Of a DNA stretch of 39,905 nt, positions 8,270 to 17,244 are shown one piece after another. The notes under the pieces were generated by a model. The model had not been told where the DNA came from. It searched no databases and saw only the letters and a program-made list of their open reading frames with translations. Where the stretch lies: assembly GCA_023415145.1 (NCBI GenBank), contig JAEZLW010000086.1:1-39905 (forward strand), given 5' to 3'. Each line of letters opens with the position of its first letter. Position 1 is the stretch's first letter. The DNA is from Bacillota bacterium (GTDB taxonomy: Bacteria > Bacillota > Clostridia > Christensenellales > Aristaeellaceae). Both the position numbers and the translations under genes were made by a program.

Positions 8270-8893
8270 ATGCTTTCAAAAGCGGAAAATCATGCCACGC
8301 TTCCAAAGTCGGCTGTGGCAACAAAGGGGAGAATGACCCCCACCATGCATGCATTGGCACAATGGGCAGCCATTGATGCCGGTGATAAAGTTTTGGATAT
8401 GGCTTGCGGGAATGGCGCTCTGCTGCGTATGATCAGCCAGCAGATAGAATGCAGCCTATGCGGCATTGCACCCTCTATGGAGCAGTATCGTTCCGTTCGA
8501 ACCATGCTTCCGGAGGCTGATATCCTGTATGCCCAGCCGGAGGATATTCCCTGGAGGGAAAACTCCTTCGATGTGGTAATGTGCGGACTACCTTTTTATG
8601 CCATGGAAGATCCCGGTAAGGTATTAAAAGAAGCGCTGAGGGTATTAAAGCCGGGCGGACAGTTTTTGCTGGCCACCACCTGGTACCCCGCGCCGCTTCG
8701 GCAATTGTACAATCGCTTTTCTGGCCATTGGGAAGATGATTCCCAGTCTCCCGTATTATACGGCAAACATGAAATGCTGGCTACGCTGGAAGCTGTTGGA
8801 TTTCACAACGTCACCTGGCGGGCTGCCGATATGCGTGTAGGCATCACCATCGGCTGGAAGAAGCCACTCAAGAAGACTGTTTCAGAAAGCTGA
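8270..8893 (+). CDS. SAM-dependent methyltransferase (class I)
   Basis: 207 residues from ATG 8270, which has an AAGGGGG ribosome-binding site 6 bases upstream; a TTG at 8246 is in frame with a weaker site. Motif I is V-L-D-M-A-C-G-N-G-A at about 41-50 (SAM binding), followed by the acidic region E-D-I-P-W and F-D-V-V-M-C-G-L-P-F, and the post-motif R-V-L-K-P-G-G-Q-F-L-L. This is the Methyltransf_11-type fold used for small molecules, quinones and others; the substrate is not evident. It has its own promoter and strong terminator, so it is a single-gene unit. Confidence 0.82.
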   Translation: MLSKAENHATLPKSAVATKGRMTPTMHALAQWAAIDAGDKVLDMACGNGALLRMISQQIECSLCGIAPSMEQYRSVRTMLPEADILYAQPEDIPWRENSFDVVMCGLPFYAMEDPGKVLKEALRVLKPGGQFLLATTWYPAPLRQLYNRFSGHWEDDSQSPVLYGKHEMLATLEAVGFHNVTWRAADMRVGITIGWKKPLKKTVSES

Positions 8894-8908
8894 AGACATC
8901 ATTCCATA

Positions 8909-8936
8909 GCCTCCCGCGAGACGGGAGGCTTTTTTC
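8909..8936 (+). terminator. Strong rho-independent terminator
   Basis: Perfect 8-bp stem GCCTCCCG / CGGGAGGC with a 5-base loop and a TTTTTT tail, 16 bases after the methyltransferase stop. Confidence 0.92.
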
Positions 8937-8955
8937 GTCTTTTTGCCGATACCAG

Positions 8956-8984
8956 TTGACCGCCGGGCAGCTTCATGATAGAGT
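8956..8984 (+). promoter_or_regulatory. Possible promoter for the radical SAM operon
   Basis: TTGACC (8956-8961), 17-base spacer and TAGAGT (8979-8984), 33 bases before the TTG start at 9018. The -35 is good and the -10 is poor (four of six). A promoter is expected here because a terminator lies just upstream. Confidence 0.35.
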
Positions 8985-9017
8985 TAAGCTTGGACTATTT
9001 TCATAGGAGGAACCCTT

Positions 9018-10853
9018 TTGCAGCATCAAATCGAAGCACTTCTAAGCAAAGTGCAAAAGCCAGCCCGTTATACTGGCGGCGAGATGAATACCGTGCTCAA
9101 GCCCTGGGCCGAAGCCGATGTGACGTTTGCCTTCTGTTTTCCAGATACATATGAAGTGGCCATGTCCCACCTGGGCATGAAGATACTCTATGCCCTTATC
9201 AACAGCCAGCCCTATGCCCTTTGCGAGCGCGTATGCATGCCCTGGGTGGACATGCTGGCCCTTATGAAGGAAAGCAATGTGCCCCTGTTTTCCCTGGAAT
9301 CAAGAACGGCGCTGAATAAATTTGACATCGTCGGCTTCACGCTCCAGTATGAGATGAGCTATACAAATATCCTTGAGATGCTGTCGCTAGGACGCGTGCC
9401 AGTGTTTTCCCGGGACAGGGGAACGGGCGACCCGCTGGTTATCGCAGGTGGTCCGTGCGCTTTCAATCCCGAACCGCTGCATGCCTTCATCGATGCGTTC
9501 GTTCTTGGTGATGGGGAAGAAGCAACGCTGGAAGTGCTGCAATCTGTCCGGGATTTGAAAAAGGGCGGTGCCGGCCGCCTTGATGTATTGAAAAAGCTGG
9601 CGCAGATACCGGGCGTATACGTTCCTGCACTGTATGACGTTTCCTGGAACACAGATGGTACGATGGCTTCCTTTGTTCCCAACTGCAAGGAAGCGCCGGC
9701 TGCAGTTCAAAAACGTGTAATACATGATCTGGACAAAGCATTTTATCCGGACAGCATTCCTGTGCCGTATACAGAGATCGTACATGACCGCATCATGCTG
9801 GAAATCATGCGCGGCTGCACCAGAGGCTGCCGTTTCTGCCAGGCAGGCATGCTCTACCGCCCGGTCAGGGAACGAAGCCTGCAAAGGCTTTTAGCCCTGG
9901 CGGAAGAACTGGAAAACAGTACGGGCTATGAGGAAATTTCCCTGTCCAGCCTGTCCAGCGGCGACTATTCCTGCCTGAGCGAACTGGCAAAAGAGTTGAT
10001 GCAGCGTTTTGAGGACAGGAAAGTATCCATCTCCCTGCCATCGCTTCGCATTGACAGCGTGGTCAAGGAATCACTTGCGCAAACACAGAAGGTGCGCAAA
10101 TCCAGTTTGACCTTTGCGCCGGAGGCCGGGACCCAGCGGCTGCGTGATGTGATCAACAAAGGTGTGACCAGGGAGGATTTGTTGCGTACCGTTTCTGATG
10201 CATTTGAGGGCGGCTGGAGCAGCATCAAGCTATATTTCATGATAGGTCTGCCCACTGAAACGAATGAAGACTTAAGCGGCATTGGTGAGCTTGCCCAAAG
10301 CGTGGTCAATGCTTATTTTGCTTTGCCCAGGGATAAGCGGGCCAAGGGACTGAACGTGACCTGCAGTGCATCCAGCTTCGTGCCCAAACCCTTTACGCCT
10401 TTCCAATGGGCGGGCCAGGATACGCTTGACCAAATCAAGGAAAAGCAGGCTTACCTTCGTAAAGTGCTCAACATCCGTGGCGTTACCTTCAACTGGCATG
10501 ATCCGGAAGTGAGCTTCATGGAAGCCTGCTTTTCTAGGGGCGACAGGAAAATGTCGGATGTTTTGTATGAAGCATGGCGATTGGGCTGCATCCTGGATGG
10601 ATGGACGGAGCATTTCCATTACGATCTGTGGTTGAAAGCCTTTGAAAATTGCGGTGTCGATCCCACCTTTTATGCCAACCGTGAACGAAAAAAAGAGGAA
10701 CTTTTGCCCTGGGACTTTATTGATGCCGGTATCACAAAATCATTCCTCCTGCGTGAAAATGAAAAATCCATGCAGGCGCAAACTACTTCCGATTGCAGGT
10801 TCGGCTGCCAGGGCTGCGGCCTTACGCGCTTTGAAGGGGTGTGCAGGCTATGA
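9018..10853 (+). CDS. B12-binding-type radical SAM protein (TIGR03960 family)
   Basis: 611 residues. The TTG start at 9018 is supported by a perfect AGGAGG at 9005-9010, 7 bases upstream; the next in-frame ATG (9084) would remove conserved N-terminal sequence. The first about 230 residues form the cobalamin-binding-like domain seen in this family (A-F-C-F-P-D-T-Y-E-V-A-M-S-H-L-G). The radical SAM cluster motif is C-T-R-G-C-R-F-C at 267-274. The C-terminus is Cys-rich (C-R-F-G-C-Q-G-C-G-L near residue 595). The role is unknown; the family nearly always sits next to a DUF2344 protein and an RNase E/G gene, exactly as here. In many Clostridia the two are fused; here they are separate genes with a 4-base overlap. 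Confidence 0.88.
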   Translation: MQHQIEALLSKVQKPARYTGGEMNTVLKPWAEADVTFAFCFPDTYEVAMSHLGMKILYALINSQPYALCERVCMPWVDMLALMKESNVPLFSLESRTALNKFDIVGFTLQYEMSYTNILEMLSLGRVPVFSRDRGTGDPLVIAGGPCAFNPEPLHAFIDAFVLGDGEEATLEVLQSVRDLKKGGAGRLDVLKKLAQIPGVYVPALYDVSWNTDGTMASFVPNCKEAPAAVQKRVIHDLDKAFYPDSIPVPYTEIVHDRIMLEIMRGCTRGCRFCQAGMLYRPVRERSLQRLLALAEELENSTGYEEISLSSLSSGDYSCLSELAKELMQRFEDRKVSISLPSLRIDSVVKESLAQTQKVRKSSLTFAPEAGTQRLRDVINKGVTREDLLRTVSDAFEGGWSSIKLYFMIGLPTETNEDLSGIGELAQSVVNAYFALPRDKRAKGLNVTCSASSFVPKPFTPFQWAGQDTLDQIKEKQAYLRKVLNIRGVTFNWHDPEVSFMEACFSRGDRKMSDVLYEAWRLGCILDGWTEHFHYDLWLKAFENCGVDPTFYANRERKKEELLPWDFIDAGITKSFLLRENEKSMQAQTTSDCRFGCQGCGLTRFEGVCRL

Positions 10854-11530
10854 GGATGCTGGTGGTGTTTGAAAAAGGCGCTCCCTTGCGCCATATCGGG
10901 CATTTGGACCTGATGCGGGCCATGCAGCGCATACTTCGCCGTACCGGGCTGCCTGTAGCTTACAGCCAGGGCTTTAATCCCCACATGGTGGTCAACTTTG
11001 CAGCCCCCTTGTCCGTTGGCGCGACCGGCCTGCGGGAGATCATGGATGTAGCCTTGGTCTCGGAAGTACCTGAGGATATATTTCTTTCCAAACTGAATCA
11101 TGCTTTGCCTCCCGCTTTGAAAGCTGTGATGGCAAGGGCGGTAGCCGATACGTATCCCGCGCCCATGTCCCGGCTTTACGCAGCCTCCTATGAGATGATA
11201 ATGGAAGACCCGTTAGGGGAAGCTTTGGCGCATGCCATTCCTGCTTTTCTGAAAAGAAACGAAATCCCTGCCATGAGAAAAACAAAAAGCGGTGAAAAGC
11301 CCTGTGATATAAGGCCCATGATCCATGCTTTCACTGCACAGAAGGCGGACGATGGATACATGCTTTCCGCCACGCTGGCGCTGCGGGAGGAAGCCACCTG
11401 CAAGCCGGACATGCTGCTAAAAGCCCTTTGCGCATCCTGCGGCATGGATTGCCCGACATACACTCTTGTACGGACAGGGCTTTTGAGCAGAGGACAGGAT
11501 GGGAAACTTACGCCCCTGGAAAGCTTGTGA
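10850..11530 (+). CDS. Radical SAM-associated protein, DUF2344 (TIGR03936 family)
   Basis: 226 residues from ATG 10850, which overlaps the stop of the preceding gene (ATGA) and has GAAGGGG about 10 bases upstream; a GTG at 10841 lies too close to that site. The family start is clear: M-L-V-V-F-E-K-G, then L-R-H-I-G-H-L-D-L-M-R-A-M-Q-R-I-L-R-R and Y-S-Q-G-F-N-P-H. It is the standing partner of the TIGR03960 radical SAM protein. Its biochemical role is not established; context with RNase G and with ribosomal protein genes in other genomes hints at RNA or ribosome maturation, which is inference only. Confidence 0.86.
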   Translation: MRMLVVFEKGAPLRHIGHLDLMRAMQRILRRTGLPVAYSQGFNPHMVVNFAAPLSVGATGLREIMDVALVSEVPEDIFLSKLNHALPPALKAVMARAVADTYPAPMSRLYAASYEMIMEDPLGEALAHAIPAFLKRNEIPAMRKTKSGEKPCDIRPMIHAFTAQKADDGYMLSATLALREEATCKPDMLLKALCASCGMDCPTYTLVRTGLLSRGQDGKLTPLESL

Positions 11531-11541
11531 AAGGAACGCCT

Positions 11542-12747
11542 ATGCGCGAGATCATACTCTTTGACGAAAATACCCGTTGCCATGTCGCCTTGCTGGAGGA
11601 TAATGAGGTTTGCGAATATTATGCCTATGACCGGGAGCAAGCTTCCTCGATGGCAAACGCCATTTTCAAGGGTAGGGTGGAGCGCATCATCCCCGGTATG
11701 GATGCGGCATTTGTAAACCTGGGCCTTGAGAAAAATGGTTTTCTGCCTCTGAAAGAAGCGCCGGGCTTTCAGGGACAAAAAACAGCACAGTCATCCCTGC
11801 AAACGGGCCAGGAGATTTTGATACAGGTAAAGAAGGACCCGGTGGGGGAAAAAGGTGCATACCTTACCCGTGATATTACCTTCCCAGGTACATACGTGGT
11901 TTTTTTGCCGCTGGATTCGTTTGTGGGCGTTTCCCAGCGGGTACAAAATGAATCGGAGCGGGAACTGCTGCTGGGCCTTGGCAGGGAGCTTGCGCCATCC
12001 GGCACTGGTCTTGTCATGCGCTCTGCCTCGCTGAACGCTAATCGGGAGGATATCGTACAGGAGATCGTGTCTTTGCAAGAAGCGTGGAAGGTAGTTCAAA
12101 ATCTGTATCCTCAAAAAAATGCTCCCCAGCTATTATACAAAAACCCCGACCCTTTCGCCGAGCTGATTAGAGATTATCCGGCCAGGGAGATCGGCAGGAT
12201 CATCACCAATAGAAAGAAGCTGTCGGTTCCCGGTGTTGAGGTTTCTTATCATTCCGATGAAAATCTACTGGCCACCTTCAATATCCTTTCCCAGGCGGAA
12301 AAGGCGCTTCACCGCAAGGTTTGGCTCAATAGCGGCGGCTATCTGATTTTTGATCTGTGTGAAGCCATGACGGTGATTGACGTAAACACGGGGAAATTTA
12401 CTGGGAAAAGGCTGTTAGAGGATACGATCTTCACTTTGAACAAGGAAGCCTGCCGGGAAATTGCCAAGCAGGTTAGGCTTCGTTGTCTTGGCGGAATTAT
12501 ACTGATCGATTTTATAGATATGCAGGAGGCTTTTCACCGGCAGAATGTCCTGGAAACGCTGAAGACGGAGCTCAACCGTGACCGGGCAAAAACCGTGGTG
12601 CATGGCTATACTTCCCTGGGTCTTGTCGAATGCACACGAAAAAAAACCAAAACACCTCTGCATCTTTTGATGACGGTTCCTTGCCCCAATTGCATGGGAA
12701 ATGGCAGGACACGTACAAAAGGTATGCTGGAAAGAGAGGACACATAG
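11542..12747 (+). CDS. rng: Ribonuclease G (Rne/Rng family), short form
   Basis: 401 residues from ATG 11542 (AAGGA 6-10 bases upstream). RNase E/G enzymes cut single-stranded RNA and process rRNA and mRNA. Residues about 35-75 are the S1 RNA-binding domain (G-R-V-E-R-I-I-P-G-M-D-A-A-F-V-N-L-G). The catalytic metal ligands are D280 (I-D-V-N-T-G-K-F) and D323 (I-D-F-I-D-M); the 43-residue spacing equals that of D303 and D346 in E. coli RNase E. The Zn-link is C-P-N-C-M-G-N-G near the C-terminus. The protein ends about 15 residues after it, so the small C-terminal domain of E. coli RNase G (489 residues) is missing. It follows the radical SAM pair by 11 bases and precedes miaB by 1 base. Confidence 0.92.
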   Translation: MREIILFDENTRCHVALLEDNEVCEYYAYDREQASSMANAIFKGRVERIIPGMDAAFVNLGLEKNGFLPLKEAPGFQGQKTAQSSLQTGQEILIQVKKDPVGEKGAYLTRDITFPGTYVVFLPLDSFVGVSQRVQNESERELLLGLGRELAPSGTGLVMRSASLNANREDIVQEIVSLQEAWKVVQNLYPQKNAPQLLYKNPDPFAELIRDYPAREIGRIITNRKKLSVPGVEVSYHSDENLLATFNILSQAEKALHRKVWLNSGGYLIFDLCEAMTVIDVNTGKFTGKRLLEDTIFTLNKEACREIAKQVRLRCLGGIILIDFIDMQEAFHRQNVLETLKTELNRDRAKTVVHGYTSLGLVECTRKKTKTPLHLLMTVPCPNCMGNGRTRTKGMLEREDT

Positions 12748-12748
12748 C

Positions 12749-14170
12749 ATGGGTGAGAGGAAACCGGTGCTCGTCACACCGGAGGAAATAGCACAGCAAA
12801 ACAGGTTTATGGAGCTTGTGCAAAGACATCCAGCCAAACCCAAGTCGTACCACATTATCACCTTTGGCTGCCAGATGAATATGCACGACAGTGAGAAGCT
12901 GGCGGGCATGATGCAGGGCATGAACATCCCCGAGGCACCTACCAAAGAAGAAGCGGGATTCGTGTTATACAATACCTGCTGTGTGCGTGACAATGCGGAG
13001 CGCCGGGCACTGGGGAATGTGATCTGGCTCAAGGAGTTGAAAAAGAAAAATCCGGAGCTTTTAATCGGCGTATGTGGCTGTATGATCCAGCAGCAGGGCA
13101 TGGCAGACAAGCTGCTCCATCAATACAAATTCATCGACATCGCCTTTGGCACCCACAACCTGCACCGCTTTCCGGAGATTTTTTACAAGGAACTGGAAAG
13201 CTCCAAGCCTGTGGTGGAAGTATGCTTCCAGGAAGACCTGATTGCCGAGGATGTTCCCATCCGCCGCCCGACGCCGTATCAGGCCTATATTACCATCATG
13301 TATGGCTGCAACAACTTTTGTTCCTTCTGCATTGTGCCCTATGTGCGGGGCCGCGAGCGCTCCCGAAGCCCGGAAAGCATTTTGGAGGAAGCAAAAAAGC
13401 TGCATGACAGCGGCTTAAAAGAAATCATGCTTCTTGGGCAAAACGTAAACTCCTACGGCGGTGGCCTGGATGCTGCCATAAGCTTTCCCAAGCTGCTTCA
13501 AGAGCTGGATCAAATCGGCATTCCGCGCATCCGCTTCATGACTTCCCATCCCAAGGACCTTTCCGATGAGTTGATCCGTGTGATGGCGGAAGGCCGGCAC
13601 ATTTGCCCCCACTTTCACCTGCCGGTGCAGTCGGGCAATGATGAAATATTAAAAGCCATGAACCGGCGCTATACCAGGGATCAATACCTTCGCCGGGTGG
13701 AGGAGTTGCGCAAAGCAGTACCCAATATCGGCATTACCACCGACCTGATCGTTGGCTTCCCCGGTGAAACAGAAGCGCAGTTTTTGGACACCATGTCCCT
13801 TGTGAAGGAAGTGCGCTATGACGCGGCTTTCACCTTCATCTACTCCCCGCGCGAGGGAACAAAAGCGGCGAAAATGGATGGCCGCGTTCCCGCTGATGTG
13901 GCTGCGGATCGGATTAAGCGGCTGATTGCGGCACAGGAAGCGATTACGGCTGATGTTCACAGGAGTCTCATTGGCCAAAGGGAACTGGTGCTGGTGGAAA
14001 GCCTGTCCAAGCGGGATTCAAAGCAGGTATCCGGCAAAGGGATGCGGAATATTACCATCAGTTTTCCCGGATCAGAGGAAGATATCGGAAAGATCATCCC
14101 CGTTTTGATTACCTCCTCCGGTGTAAGCACGCTCAGGGGAGAGAGAAATGATCAAGGAGAGGAAATATGA
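12749..14170 (+). CDS. miaB: tRNA-2-methylthio-N6-dimethylallyladenosine synthase MiaB
   Basis: 473 residues. MiaB adds a methylthio group to i6A37 of tRNAs reading UNN codons, acting after MiaA (encoded at 19250). N-terminal UPF0004 domain with the auxiliary cluster ligands: C41 in F-G-C-Q-M-N, then N-T-C-C-V-R-D-N-A and V-C-G-C-M. The radical SAM motif is C-N-N-F-C-S-F-C at 187-194, followed by V-P-Y-V-R-G-R-E-R-S-R. The last about 65 residues form the TRAM domain. ATG 12749 is one base after the rng stop and has AGAGAGGA 8 bases upstream; an upstream in-frame ATG lies inside rng. It overlaps the next gene by 4 bases. Confidence 0.95.
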   Translation: MGERKPVLVTPEEIAQQNRFMELVQRHPAKPKSYHIITFGCQMNMHDSEKLAGMMQGMNIPEAPTKEEAGFVLYNTCCVRDNAERRALGNVIWLKELKKKNPELLIGVCGCMIQQQGMADKLLHQYKFIDIAFGTHNLHRFPEIFYKELESSKPVVEVCFQEDLIAEDVPIRRPTPYQAYITIMYGCNNFCSFCIVPYVRGRERSRSPESILEEAKKLHDSGLKEIMLLGQNVNSYGGGLDAAISFPKLLQELDQIGIPRIRFMTSHPKDLSDELIRVMAEGRHICPHFHLPVQSGNDEILKAMNRRYTRDQYLRRVEELRKAVPNIGITTDLIVGFPGETEAQFLDTMSLVKEVRYDAAFTFIYSPREGTKAAKMDGRVPADVAADRIKRLIAAQEAITADVHRSLIGQRELVLVESLSKRDSKQVSGKGMRNITISFPGSEEDIGKIIPVLITSSGVSTLRGERNDQGEEI

Positions 14171-14571
14171 AAAAAGTTCTGGAACAGGCCGAGTTATTGG
14201 CCTCATCTATACTGGATAGCGATGAATTTATCCGTATGCGCCTGGCAGAACAAGCCGTCACCCGTGATGAGGAGGCAACCCGGTTGATTGCAGCCTTTAT
14301 CGAAAAGCGCCAGCGGGTAGAAAATCTGCTTTCTCAAAATGATCTGGATAAAGGTGAACTGACCTCGGCGGGGGATGAAATGGAAGCAGCGCAAAAAGAA
14401 ATGAATGATTATCCGATGATTCAAACCATGCAAACCGCCCGCGCCGACTTTACGAACATGATGAATCAGGTCAACGCGCTGATCCGGTTTGTGGTGACAG
14501 GGGAAACGGAGCAGCCCCAAAGCGGATGTTCCTCCGGCTCCTGCGATGGCTGCAGCGGCTGCAAGCATTGA
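14167..14571 (+). CDS. YmcA/YlbF (Ric) family protein with a Cys-rich tail
   Basis: 134 residues, mostly helical, matching the Com_YlbF family. Its place directly between miaB and mutS is the position of ymcA (ricA) in B. subtilis (ymcB-ymcA-cotE-mutS-mutL), so it is likely the YmcA-type member. In B. subtilis YmcA, YlbF and YaaT form a complex that affects RNase Y-dependent mRNA processing, sporulation and biofilm formation and carries iron-sulfur clusters. Here the C-terminus ends with four cysteines, C121, C126, C129 and C132 (C-x4-C-x2-C-x2-C), good candidates for a metal or cluster site. The start overlaps the miaB stop (ATGA). No cotE lies between it and mutS. Confidence 0.82.
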   Translation: MKKVLEQAELLASSILDSDEFIRMRLAEQAVTRDEEATRLIAAFIEKRQRVENLLSQNDLDKGELTSAGDEMEAAQKEMNDYPMIQTMQTARADFTNMMNQVNALIRFVVTGETEQPQSGCSSGSCDGCSGCKH

Positions 14572-14630
14572 CACAACAGATTATTATTATCCTACCAAAG
14601 TCTTTCGTTGGATACACAGGAGGATAAGAT

Positions 14631-17234
14631 ATGGCCAGCGTCACCCCCATGATGCAGCAATATCTGCAAATCAAGGAACAGTATAAAGACTGCATTCTGT
14701 TTTTTCGCCTGGGAGATTTTTATGAAATGTTCTTTGAGGATGCCCAAACGGCTTCCCTGGAACTGGAATTGACGCTGACAGGGAAGGACTGCGGTTTGGA
14801 AAAGCGGGCACCCATGTGCGGTGTTCCTTTTCATAGTGCTTCCGTTTACATCACGCGCCTGATCGAAAAGGGCTACAAGGTGGCCATCTGCGAACAGACG
14901 TCTGATCCGGCGCTTAGCAAAGGGTTGGTGGAGCGGGAAGTTGTCCGCATCGTGACGCCGGGCACAATCGTAGATTCCACATTATTGGATGAGCGGGAAA
15001 ATCATTTCCTGCTCTGTGTCTTTCTGACTGGCATCACCGCTGGCCTGGCCTTTGTGGACGTATCCACAGGGGAGTTTTTCGTGCACCAATTGCAGCCTTA
15101 TTTGGATACCCTCTCCGATGAAGTCATGCGCATACGGCCCAACGAAATTATTACAAACGACCTGAACACCTTGCGCAAGTATATTGGGGTGGATGTTTCC
15201 TGTACTGAATACAGCCATGGTGCATTCCAGCCTGCACAAGCCCAGGATGTGTTATGCAGCCACTTTCATCTCTCGGACCTGTCGCCTTTGGGCCTTGCGG
15301 AGGATTACAAAGCCGGGGCGATTGCGGCCGGTGCGCTGATGCTATATCTGAACGAAACGCAAAAAAACGCTTTAGAGCATATCACGGGCCTGCGCATCTA
15401 CCCAAGCAGTCAGATCATGCTGCTGGACCGCAGCGCAAGGCGAAATCTGGAACTGACGGAAAGCTTGCGCGGCCGCACCAAAAAGGGAACGCTGCTCTGG
15501 CTGTTGGACCAGACATCTACCGCCATGGGCGGACGCCTGCTTCGAAGCTTTATTGAGCAACCGCTTGTGGATAAGGATAAAATCAACCAGCGTTTGGACG
15601 CTGTGGCAGCCATCATGAAAGAACATGTGCTTTGCATGTCCTTATCCGATGAGCTTCGTGGCGTGTACGATATCGAACGGCTGCTTGGCCGTATCTCCTA
15701 CAAGAGCATCAACGCCAGGGATTGTCTTGCACTGCTCGAGTCGTTGAAAAAGGTACCGTCCATCAAGGACCTGATGCAATCGTTTGACAGCCCGCTTCTA
15801 AATAGCCTGGAGGCGATGCTGGATCCCATGACGGGGCTTACGGAGCTCATCGAACTGGCCATCCATCCTGATGCTCCGCTTAACATTACCGAAGGCGGCA
15901 TCATCCGGGAAGGATATAGCCAGCGTCTGGACAGACTTCGGGAGGCTGCTGCCAGCGGAAAGCAATGGATATTAGACCTGGAATCAAAGGAGCGCCAGGA
16001 GACGGGTATCAAAAACCTTCGCATTCAATACAACCGCGTATTCGGCTATTATATCGAAGTCACGAAATCGTATTACGAACTGGTACCGCTCAGGTATATG
16101 CGCAAACAGACGCTGGCCAACTGCGAGCGGTACATTACGCCGGAGCTACGGGAAATCGAACAGAAGATCGTTGGCGCTCAGGAGCAGTCCATCAGGCTTG
16201 AGATGGAGCTGTTCATAACCATCCGCGAGCATATCGCCGCGCTCATTGAGCCCATGCAGAAAACGGCACTGGGTTTGAAAACGATTGACGTGCTTGTTTC
16301 GCTGGCAAAGGTGGCTAGCAGCAACCACTATGTCCGCCCTGAGATGACCGACGACGGGAAGCTAACCATTGTCGATGGCCGGCATCCGGTGGTGGAGCAA
16401 ACACTTCGGGAAGGCGCATTTGTCCCCAATGACATCTTTATGGACAACGACAGCCATCGCATGCTGATCATCACCGGCCCCAACATGGCCGGGAAAAGCA
16501 CTTATATGCGGCAGGTAGCACTGATTGTGCTCATGGCCCATATCGGGAGCTTCGTGCCTGCCCGGGAGGCTTCCATTCCCATCGTGGACAGAATCTTTAC
16601 CAGGGTGGGTGCTTCCGACGATCTGGCCAGCGGCCAATCCACCTTTATGGTGGAAATGTCGGAGATGGCTTATATCCTGCGCAACGTAACGCCCAGATCC
16701 CTTGTGATCCTGGATGAGATTGGCCGGGGGACAAGCACCTTTGACGGCCTTTCCATTGCCTGGTCGGTGGTGGAATACATATGCGATAAACAAAACTCCG
16801 GCGCCAAAACGCTGTTCGCCACCCATTATCACGAGCTGTCCGAGCTGGAGGGCCGGCTGGATGGGGTTCAAAACTACTGCATCTCCGTCAAGGAACACGG
16901 TGAGGACGTCATTTTCCTACGCAAGATCGTTCGCGGGGGCGCAGACAAGAGCTTTGGCGTACATGTTGCCAGGCTGGCCGGTGTCCCACAGCCGGTATTG
17001 ATGCGTGCCCATGAGATACAAGCCCGGCTGGAAGCATCAGACATCAACCAGAATACCATCGGGCAGAACATTTTGGAAGACGGAAAGAAAACAGGCACCC
17101 AGCAGGTAGGCCTGTTCAACTACGCCCAAACGGAGCTGGTAGAAGAAATAAAGAATATCGACGTGATGGCGCTAACACCCATGGATGCCATCAACCATCT
17201 GTTCCGCCTGCGTGAAAAGGCAAGAAAATTATAA
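14631..17234 (+). CDS. mutS: DNA mismatch repair protein MutS
   Basis: 867 residues, full length. MutS recognises mismatches and small loops and recruits MutL. The mismatch-binding Phe-x-Glu motif is F30-Y-E32 (G-D-F-Y-E-M-F). The Walker A is G-P-N-M-A-G-K-S-T at about 616-624, followed by M-V-E-M-S-E-M, L-V-I-L-D-E-I-G-R-G-T-S-T-F-D-G (Walker B and signature) and F-A-T-H-Y-H-E-L. The ATG has an AGGAGG-like site (CAGGAGGATAAG) about 8 bases upstream. A 59-base gap separates it from the YmcA-type gene with no obvious terminator, so the region is probably one operon. Confidence 0.98.
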   Translation: MASVTPMMQQYLQIKEQYKDCILFFRLGDFYEMFFEDAQTASLELELTLTGKDCGLEKRAPMCGVPFHSASVYITRLIEKGYKVAICEQTSDPALSKGLVEREVVRIVTPGTIVDSTLLDERENHFLLCVFLTGITAGLAFVDVSTGEFFVHQLQPYLDTLSDEVMRIRPNEIITNDLNTLRKYIGVDVSCTEYSHGAFQPAQAQDVLCSHFHLSDLSPLGLAEDYKAGAIAAGALMLYLNETQKNALEHITGLRIYPSSQIMLLDRSARRNLELTESLRGRTKKGTLLWLLDQTSTAMGGRLLRSFIEQPLVDKDKINQRLDAVAAIMKEHVLCMSLSDELRGVYDIERLLGRISYKSINARDCLALLESLKKVPSIKDLMQSFDSPLLNSLEAMLDPMTGLTELIELAIHPDAPLNITEGGIIREGYSQRLDRLREAAASGKQWILDLESKERQETGIKNLRIQYNRVFGYYIEVTKSYYELVPLRYMRKQTLANCERYITPELREIEQKIVGAQEQSIRLEMELFITIREHIAALIEPMQKTALGLKTIDVLVSLAKVASSNHYVRPEMTDDGKLTIVDGRHPVVEQTLREGAFVPNDIFMDNDSHRMLIITGPNMAGKSTYMRQVALIVLMAHIGSFVPAREASIPIVDRIFTRVGASDDLASGQSTFMVEMSEMAYILRNVTPRSLVILDEIGRGTSTFDGLSIAWSVVEYICDKQNSGAKTLFATHYHELSELEGRLDGVQNYCISVKEHGEDVIFLRKIVRGGADKSFGVHVARLAGVPQPVLMRAHEIQARLEASDINQNTIGQNILEDGKKTGTQQVGLFNYAQTELVEEIKNIDVMALTPMDAINHLFRLREKARKL

Positions 17235-17244
17235 GGAGGTACGC

